In this document: positions 51,147 to 56,984 of the stretch, one piece after another | Position numbering within the stretch: position 1 is the first letter of the stretch | Layout of the letters: each line of letters opens with the position of its first letter | Source of the DNA: Coraliomargarita sp. CAG:312 | GTDB lineage: Bacteria; Verrucomicrobiota; Verrucomicrobiia; Opitutales; Intestinicryptomonadaceae | Length of the DNA stretch: 56,984 bases | Direction: 5' to 3' | Assembly: GCA_000438015.1 (NCBI GenBank) | Contig: FR901603.1 | Coordinates: 5,687 to 62,670, forward strand | Notes under the pieces: model-generated | Told to the model about the DNA's origin: nothing | Databases searched by the model: none | What the model saw: the letters and a program-made list of their open reading frames with translations, nothing else | Made by a program: the position numbers and the translations under genes

Positions 51147-52547
51147 TTATTTTGCAAAACGCTTTGCAAATTCCTTATGGATGTTGTCAAAAGAGCCGTT
51201 GCTAAAAAAAACGCACAGGGTTTTTTGTGAGGCGTCAATATCTTTTGAAAGCGCCTCTAAAAGTTCGGCGTTTGAATTGAATGCTTTTATCTTTTTAGGG
51301 TTGTATTCGGCAAGAGCTTTTGTGTCCATCCTGCGAGATGGTTCTATCTTATTTGCGTTTACAGCTCCAACATATGCGGCGTCGGCTTCGGATAGTGATG
51401 CGGCAAACTGGTTTTGGAATATATTTGTCTTTGCAGTGTTGCTTCGTGGCTCAAAACAGGCAACCAGCTTGTAATCTGGATATTTTTGCCTTAGAGACTC
51501 TATGGTAAGTTTTAAAGCCGTTGGGTGGTGCCCAAAATCCTCAATGGCTTTTAGGTTTGGGGTGTCGAGAATAATTTCCTGCCTTCGCTTGACTCCGCGA
51601 AATTTGGAAAGAGACGATATATCGATATCCAACGGTTCTTTTCCCAATATTTCAGCTGCGCCAACGATGGCCATCGCGGCGTTGCGCGCGTTGTAAATGC
51701 CTGGGAGATTCCATTCAACCGACTTGCGCTTGCCTTTGAATTCTATTGTGAAAGACGAGGAATCCGGCTTTTGATGGAAGTCCAGTATTTTTACGTCGCA
51801 TGAGTCGGATGTCCCGACTGTCATTCGGCGCACCCAGGGGGTGGCTTCGAGCGAGGCTATGTTTTGGTCGTCTCCGTTTTCCACTATCAATCCCAGCGGA
51901 GAAACAATTCTTCTTACATGGGTGAATGTTCTTTTTACGTCGGTTAAGTCTCGGAAAATATCCGCATGGTCGAATTCTATGTTGTTTATGAGAAGAACTC
52001 GGGGGCGGTAGTGCAGAAACTTGCTTCGCTTGTCGAAAAACGCGGTGTCGTATTCGTCGCCTTCTATCACGAATGGAGCGGAATTTTTACCCAGATTTGA
52101 TCCTCCTTCGGGCAGGTCCGTCGGGATTCCTCCGATTAGCCATCCGGCATCTATTCCGTTTTCGCGCAAAAGAAACGCCGCCAAGCAAGTTGTTGTCGTC
52201 TTACCGTGGGTCCCGCTCACGACTAGAGATTTTCTTTTGCCGATAATCTCCTTTCCTGTAAGTTCGGATAGGCTGGTGTATTCGTATTTTTGCGAGGCGA
52301 GAACGAACTCAAGCTCCGGATTCATGCGGCTGATTGCGTTGCCCACCACGACTAAGTCGGGAGAGAAAGCGTCTAGCCGCTCCGGATTCCAGCCTTCTTG
52401 CGCGCTAATATCCGCGTCTTTTAAAGCGCTCTTCATTGGTTCGTACATTCCGGTGTCGCTTCCGCCAACTTCATGCCCGAGCCTTTTCATCAATATTGCG
52501 GCATTGCCGGTTGCAGTGCCGCATATTCCAATAAAAAATATTTTCAT
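51147..52547 (-). CDS. mpl: Murein tripeptide ligase Mpl
   Basis: A 466-residue Mur ligase relative that attaches recycled L-Ala-gamma-D-Glu-meso-DAP to UDP-MurNAc. The order of domains is an N-terminal UDP-binding Rossmann fold (IFFIGICGTATGNAAILM, with Met/Cys variants typical of Mpl rather than MurC), the ATP loop GTHGKTTTT (112-120), the NNIEFDHADIF motif and a C-terminal ligase domain (DFGHHPTAL). It supports DAP-type peptidoglycan recycling. The upstream esterase gene ends 8 bp before its start, so the two form an operon. Confidence 0.92.
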   Translation of the reverse strand: MKIFFIGICGTATGNAAILMKRLGHEVGGSDTGMYEPMKSALKDADISAQEGWNPERLDAFSPDLVVVGNAISRMNPELEFVLASQKYEYTSLSELTGKEIIGKRKSLVVSGTHGKTTTTCLAAFLLRENGIDAGWLIGGIPTDLPEGGSNLGKNSAPFVIEGDEYDTAFFDKRSKFLHYRPRVLLINNIEFDHADIFRDLTDVKRTFTHVRRIVSPLGLIVENGDDQNIASLEATPWVRRMTVGTSDSCDVKILDFHQKPDSSSFTIEFKGKRKSVEWNLPGIYNARNAAMAIVGAAEILGKEPLDIDISSLSKFRGVKRRQEIILDTPNLKAIEDFGHHPTALKLTIESLRQKYPDYKLVACFEPRSNTAKTNIFQNQFAASLSEADAAYVGAVNANKIEPSRRMDTKALAEYNPKKIKAFNSNAELLEALSKDIDASQKTLCVFFSNGSFDNIHKEFAKRFAK

Positions 52548-52555
52548 CCGGAGAG

Positions 52556-53473
52556 CTATTTGAGAATTTTATCGAATATATCTATTGCATCCGTCCAAGA
52601 CTGCATTCTTTCCGCGCCTATGGGATGCGTGTTCCAGAAGGCGTGGTTTGAGCTGTCGTAATATGTTATCGGGCATTCCAATTTAAATTCTTTGTATTTT
52701 TTTTGCAGGTTTTCCGATTCGGAAATGGGGACAGTTTTGTCTCCCCTTGAATGCAATATGTGCATAGGCGCAGATTTTGCGCTTACATATGACACTGGGG
52801 ATGCTTCCTTGGCGCGTTCTTTCGCGTCGGGAGCGTCTTTAAAAACTCTGGAGAAGCGTTTTGCGCTTGAATATAAGTCGGTGACTGGCGCCATTGGCAC
52901 TGCGGCTTGAATGCTTGGATCTGTTCCGTCGGCAAAGACTTTTTTGCATATCTGCGATTCTTGCGCCGTGGCGAGCATTGCTGTTAGATGACCTCCGGCA
53001 GAGCCTCCTATGACTCCTATTTTACCGGGATTCCCTCCAAAACTTGCTGCGTTTTGTTTTAGCCATTTTAAAGCCAGCCAGCAGTCCTCTATGCAGTCTT
53101 CCAGCTCGAATTCAGGCAGAAGCCTGTATGATATGCACGCGACTACATATCCGCGGGATGCAGCATATGCCGCAAACATTGCGAATTTTTTTTCGTTGCC
53201 CATGGACCATCCCCCTCCGTGTATCATGAGCAAGCATGGAACAGGCTTGTAATCGGGGCTTTTAAAATTTTTGGGGTAGTAGACGTCCAATTTAACGTCA
53301 GGGTCGGGGCATGATGGGCTGTAGCGTATAGCTTCTTTGCATAGCACGTTCCAAGGGCAGTCGAAAGTCACAGTCAATTGGTTTCCCATTCTGTTGGGGC
53401 TTCTTTTAATTTCAGCCATGGCGGATAGGGATATTGCAAGGGTTAGTACTATTGACAGTATTATTTTTTTCAT
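52556..53473 (-). CDS. Secreted alpha/beta-hydrolase, esterase/lipase (BD-FAE/HSL-like)
   Basis: A 305-residue exported hydrolase. The start at the ATG at 53473 gives the signal peptide MKKIILSIVLTLAISLSAMA. The oxyanion motif HGGGW is at about 85-89, the nucleophile Ser at about 158 in GGSAGGH, the Asp at about 245 (SRGDKTVP) and the His at about 277 (SNHAFW). Such enzymes deacetylate or de-esterify plant glycans, among other substrates. It is the first gene of a two-gene operon with mpl, but the link to murein recycling is unclear. Confidence 0.88.
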   Translation of the reverse strand: MKKIILSIVLTLAISLSAMAEIKRSPNRMGNQLTVTFDCPWNVLCKEAIRYSPSCPDPDVKLDVYYPKNFKSPDYKPVPCLLMIHGGGWSMGNEKKFAMFAAYAASRGYVVACISYRLLPEFELEDCIEDCWLALKWLKQNAASFGGNPGKIGVIGGSAGGHLTAMLATAQESQICKKVFADGTDPSIQAAVPMAPVTDLYSSAKRFSRVFKDAPDAKERAKEASPVSYVSAKSAPMHILHSRGDKTVPISESENLQKKYKEFKLECPITYYDSSNHAFWNTHPIGAERMQSWTDAIDIFDKILK

Positions 53474-53729
53474 ATTCGGATTTGTTTTCCGTATAATTTT
53501 ACAATCCGCGCAGTTTTTCAACAAAAATGAAATTATTCTTGAGAAACTTCGGAAGCCTTGAGATTATTTCCGAATACGATGGCTTTTTTTTGTGCCGGTT
53601 TTGGTATTTTTTGAGGGCGCAATGGAAGCAAATTGGCTGTAAGACATTGAGCGCCGGGGCTTTTTTGCTTGAGCGGGCGCAAATGTTTTTAATTGCCGAA
53701 CTTCGTATTAAACCGGTCAAAATGCGAAT

Positions 53730-55640
53730 ATGAAAAAAACTCCGCCAGAAATCAGAATTTTACCCGAAAACGTCGCCAACAAAATTGCGGCAGGCGAAGT
53801 AATAGAGCGCCCATCTGCAGTTGTAAAAGAGCTGTTGGAAAATTCGATAGACGCCGGGGCCACCCGCATTGACATAGAGTTTAAAAACGGTGGGAAAAGT
53901 TTTGTCAAAATAATGGACAACGGTTGCGGAATGACCCGCGAGCAGGCTCTGATGAGTTTGGAGCCCCACGCCACAAGCAAAATTTCTGAACCGGAAGATT
54001 TGTTTAAGATATCCAGCTACGGTTTCCGGGGCGAAGCCATACCGTCTATTGCCAGCGTTAGCAAATTTTGCATGCGTTCCCGACCGGCGTCACAATCGTC
54101 TGGTACACAGGTGGAAATATACGCCGGAGACGTTAAATCGGTGCGCGAATGCGGAATGCCTGAAGGTACGGAAACTATTGTGGAGAATCTATTTTGCAGC
54201 GTTCCAGCCAGAAGGAAGTTTTTGAAAAGCGACAATGTGGAAGCTTCGCATATAATAAAACTATGCCGGCTTTACGCCTTGGCGCTCCCCCATTTGGCAA
54301 TCAGCCTTATAGAAAACTCGCGCGTAGTTTTCAGGTCTGAGCGCGACTTGGGAGTTCTGGAGCGCATAAGCAGAACTTTTGGTGGGGAAATTGGCTCCAA
54401 GCTCATCGAATTGCGCGAGTGCAAACTTGGGGGCATGAAGATGTCCGGGGCGATTTTAAAGCCCGGTGAATCTTTTGCCACAAGCAGGAACATCTGCGCG
54501 TTTATAAACTCCCGTCCGGTTGATTGCAGGGCGGTTTATTCCGCCGTCAAAGAGTCCTATGCCCAATATTTGCCAAAGGGCAAGTTTGCGGCCGCATTTT
54601 TATTTATAGAGCTCGATCCCGCAACAGTCGACGTAAACGTTCATCCCGCTAAACGCGAGGTTCGCCTGAAAAACGAGTTTGCCGTGCGCGATTTTATCGT
54701 GGAGGCTATTTCCGGAAAGCTTTCCGCCTATACGCTTTCGACAAACCGCTGCTCTTTCAAGTTGGATGAATCTGAACCCGAGCCTTCTATGGAATCCGCT
54801 GCCGCAGAAGCTAGGCGGTCCATTCAGCTCCCATCCCCGGCGGTTTCCCCAAAAAAATACAATTCTTCCGAAATACTTTCGGCTTTGGACTCATTGGGCG
54901 CCAGAGCGGCGAATTCCCTGGGAAATGCGCGGCCTGCGTTGGATTTTTCCCCGGAAGTGCGTTTAGGGGCAAATGTTCCCAGAGCGCAAAAAAATTCCAC
55001 TGCGGAAATTTCCGGTTTAGCCGAGCGCGTATCTAATGTTGAAAATGCCACCCAGGGCGGCGGCTTTCAAGGATGCGTTTCCGATGTGCCTGGATGGAGA
55101 TATGTCGGATGTGTCCATAAAAAATACGCGGTATTTGAAACGGATAAATCTATGGTATTGATGTCGGTGACATCAGCGTTGAGGCGCGTGCACTATCAGA
55201 GGGCTATGGATTCAATGAAGTCGGGTAAAGCGGTATCGCAGAGGCTATTAATTCCCGCAAGCATTAAGTTGGACAGGGCGGACGCCGATTTTTACGAAAC
55301 AAATAAAAAGGCTTTTAAGGCGTGCGGTTTCGACATAGAGGAATTCGGGCCCAATTTTTACCGCATATATGCATCTCCGGACTGGCTTCCATTGGGGGAT
55401 TTGGAGGGATTTATCCGCGACTTTATAGAGCTTGCGCGGGATGAAAGCCGCGTTTTGAAAAAGCGGGTATTAGCCGATGAAACTTTTGCGAGAATCATTT
55501 CTTCAAAGATAAACATGACGGGGTTTGTCTGTACTCAAACATCGGCTATGTCGCTTTTAGGCGATCTTTTGAAATGTCCCGGACATATGTCTGCCCCAGA
55601 CGGGAAGCCGACGTTAAAGGAGTTTTCCGAGTTTTTCTAA
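53730..55640 (+). CDS. mutL: DNA mismatch repair protein MutL
   Basis: A 636-residue GHKL ATPase that couples MutS recognition to strand removal. ATP-binding motifs are clear: NSIDAG (38-43), DNGCGM (63-68) and GFRGEA (98-103), then VNVHPAKREVR of the transducer domain. A low-complexity linker (about 340-450) joins the C-terminal dimerisation domain. The site where endonuclease-active MutL has DQHAxxExxxxE reads MSVTSALRRVHYQ (about 478-490), and the CPHGRP motif is CPGHMSAPDGKP. The nicking site is therefore absent, as in E. coli MutL, although I see no mutH here. No mutS is adjacent. Confidence 0.94.
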   Translation: MKKTPPEIRILPENVANKIAAGEVIERPSAVVKELLENSIDAGATRIDIEFKNGGKSFVKIMDNGCGMTREQALMSLEPHATSKISEPEDLFKISSYGFRGEAIPSIASVSKFCMRSRPASQSSGTQVEIYAGDVKSVRECGMPEGTETIVENLFCSVPARRKFLKSDNVEASHIIKLCRLYALALPHLAISLIENSRVVFRSERDLGVLERISRTFGGEIGSKLIELRECKLGGMKMSGAILKPGESFATSRNICAFINSRPVDCRAVYSAVKESYAQYLPKGKFAAAFLFIELDPATVDVNVHPAKREVRLKNEFAVRDFIVEAISGKLSAYTLSTNRCSFKLDESEPEPSMESAAAEARRSIQLPSPAVSPKKYNSSEILSALDSLGARAANSLGNARPALDFSPEVRLGANVPRAQKNSTAEISGLAERVSNVENATQGGGFQGCVSDVPGWRYVGCVHKKYAVFETDKSMVLMSVTSALRRVHYQRAMDSMKSGKAVSQRLLIPASIKLDRADADFYETNKKAFKACGFDIEEFGPNFYRIYASPDWLPLGDLEGFIRDFIELARDESRVLKKRVLADETFARIISSKINMTGFVCTQTSAMSLLGDLLKCPGHMSAPDGKPTLKEFSEFF

Positions 55641-55715
55641 ACAGTTTTTTCTGGGATTTATGTCTTTGAATGCGCCTGCCTGAAGTGTTCAGCCGGGAGG
55701 TGATTTTTTTTAGAT

Positions 55716-56984
55716 TCAGGCTTTCTTAAAATAGCGTTCAAACATATCCCCGAAGAATCTTTTCTGGCGGTCGCACCTTTTGTTGATTCTTCTGAATTCC
55801 CGCACAGCTATGAATGCCGAAAACACAAACGCCACGAAATCGGAGATGGGATAGCTTAGCCACACTCCGGTTATGCCAAAATATTTCGGCAAAAAGACCA
55901 ACAGCGGCATAAGCAGAACCACCTGCCTTAAGACAGTTATAAAGATGGAAAAAATTGGGCGTTTTGTGGATTGAAAATATCCCGAAGTTATTATATTTAA
56001 AGATATGAAAGCAAAAGCGGCTGTGACGATTCTAAATGAATATACCCCGTCTTCGGCTATGTGGGAATCCGCACCGAGAAAGATGTCAAACACCAGCCTG
56101 GCTCCGAATTGGCATAAGAAAAATCCTATTACCGAAACTATCGCTCCGGCAAGAATGGCATTTAAATATGCTCCTTTTACGCGCAAATAATTTTGCAATC
56201 CCCAGTTGTAGCCGACAATCGGCTGTATTCCCATGCTTATTCCCACAATTGGAAGAAACATGAAAGTGATAACCGCCGTATTGACGCCTATAATAGCAAG
56301 GGCGGATTCTGAACCGTAGTTGCGCGCTTGCTGGACAAACACCATGACTGCCAATCCGGTCAAAAATTGTATTACAAACGACGGGGAACCCGCCGAGAGC
56401 ATGCTTTTTAGCAGCGGCATAAATATTCTAAAATTGCGGAGGCGAAGCTTTAAAAAGCTTTTTCCTCCGAAATAGAACCATAATACCCATAGCGTTCCGC
56501 ATGCTTGGGCCATTATGGTTGCCAAAGCAGCTCCGCGAACCCCCATTTTCAACTTGAAAATAAAGATGTAGTCTAAAACAACATTTGTAATTCCGCCGAT
56601 TAAAAGCGTCGTCATAGCGTAAACCGGCCTGCCTTCGGCCCGTATTACGTTGTTTATTCCAAAAGATATTTTCTCGAAGATAAGCCCGCATATTATTATG
56701 GAGTAATATCCGACAGCGTCAGGCAAAATGCGTTCGGTAGCTCCCAAAAACATGAGGGTCTGGGGCATAAAATTAAGCATATACAATGCGACTAGTATGC
56801 AAAAGACAGCAAAAAGGAAAAATGCCTGCCCCAAAACCTTTTCGGCGTCGTCGTATTTTTTCTGCCCGAGTTTTATTGATGTTATTGTCGCCGTTCCCAC
56901 TCCTATTGTCATGCCAACAGCCAGAAGGAGAAGGGTGGGGGAAAAACATACGGTTATTGCGGCAATTGCGTCCTCTCCGCAAGC
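55716..56984 (-). CDS. MATE-family efflux transporter, 5' end outside the window
   Basis: A multidrug/toxin exporter of the MATE (MOP) superfamily. The frame is open to base 56984, so the true start lies beyond the window. The visible part (422 codons) covers most of the protein, with about 10 hydrophobic helices, the VGTATITSIKLGQKKYDDAE loop and the second-half counterpart NWGLQNYLRVKGAYLNA. The C-terminal tail is basic. The cation coupling (Na+ or H+) and the substrate cannot be read. It converges with mutL across 75 bp, where no strong terminator is seen. Confidence 0.92.
   Translation of the reverse strand, partial: ACGEDAIAAITVCFSPTLLLLAVGMTIGVGTATITSIKLGQKKYDDAEKVLGQAFFLFAVFCILVALYMLNFMPQTLMFLGATERILPDAVGYYSIIICGLIFEKISFGINNVIRAEGRPVYAMTTLLIGGITNVVLDYIFIFKLKMGVRGAALATIMAQACGTLWVLWFYFGGKSFLKLRLRNFRIFMPLLKSMLSAGSPSFVIQFLTGLAVMVFVQQARNYGSESALAIIGVNTAVITFMFLPIVGISMGIQPIVGYNWGLQNYLRVKGAYLNAILAGAIVSVIGFFLCQFGARLVFDIFLGADSHIAEDGVYSFRIVTAAFAFISLNIITSGYFQSTKRPIFSIFITVLRQVVLLMPLLVFLPKYFGITGVWLSYPISDFVAFVFSAFIAVREFRRINKRCDRQKRFFGDMFERYFKKA

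Overview
This 57 kb stretch looks like an ordinary chromosomal segment of a Gram-negative bacterium, most likely a Verrucomicrobiota member (Opitutae-like, possibly gut-associated). The evidence is mixed. There is a large beta-helical surface protein ending in a PEP-CTERM signal, many lipoproteins, an RND pump with an outer-membrane channel, a porin-like barrel, a DAP-type murein recycling ligase (Mpl) with asd, and Shine-Dalgarno signals that are often weak or absent. The taxonomic call is inference. I found no rRNA, tRNA, CRISPR array, insertion sequence or phage gene by eye.

Layout. 1-6.6 kb: the 5' part of a secreted GH5-like glycosidase, a flavodoxin/ferredoxin (EFR1-type) protein, a secreted 887-residue Sel1/TPR-like protein and a four-helix membrane protein. 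6.7-15.1 kb: a 1506-residue Sel1-repeat lipoprotein, whose promoter region is flanked by an inverted repeat, then a 1085-residue PEP-CTERM surface protein. 15.3-19.9 kb (minus): CNNM/CBS protein, agmatine deiminase, two small proteins and RlmN, followed by a small lipoprotein and CutA. 20-21.5 kb: a TAT-exported Gfo/Idh/MocA oxidoreductase with two palindromes upstream. 22-24.8 kb (minus): overlapping lutA-lutB-lutC genes for lactate oxidation. 25-28.2 kb: a 5'-3' exonuclease, diverging from hisH and citrate synthase. 28.6-32.4 kb (minus): a GH2 beta-mannosidase and UV-damage endonuclease.

32.5-39.1 kb: a tetR-adaptor-RND pump-outer membrane factor operon with an 18-bp operator-like palindrome just before tetR. 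39-44.6 kb: an EEP-family lipoprotein, then the minus-strand group murJ-hemE-hemN-sixA, in which hemE is frameshifted by a 25-bp tandem duplication. 44.9-47.9 kb: an NtrC-type regulator coupled to an L,D-transpeptidase-like gene, with asd starting 9 bp away on the other strand. 48-50.9 kb: a beta-barrel protein, then a PIG-L deacetylase paired with NagB. 51-57 kb: mpl and an esterase, mutL without the endonuclease motif, and a MATE transporter running off the window.

Themes: envelope construction and amino-sugar recycling (murJ, mpl, asd, L,D-transpeptidase, PIG-L/nagB), mannan or other glycan use (GH5-like, GH2, sugar oxidoreductase, esterase), central metabolism (citrate synthase, LutABC) and drug export (RND, MATE). 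The strongest unusual observations are the hemE duplication, the secreted Sel1 locus with a possible invertible or hairpin promoter, the TetR operator and the kinase-less regulator coupled to an L,D-transpeptidase-like gene.
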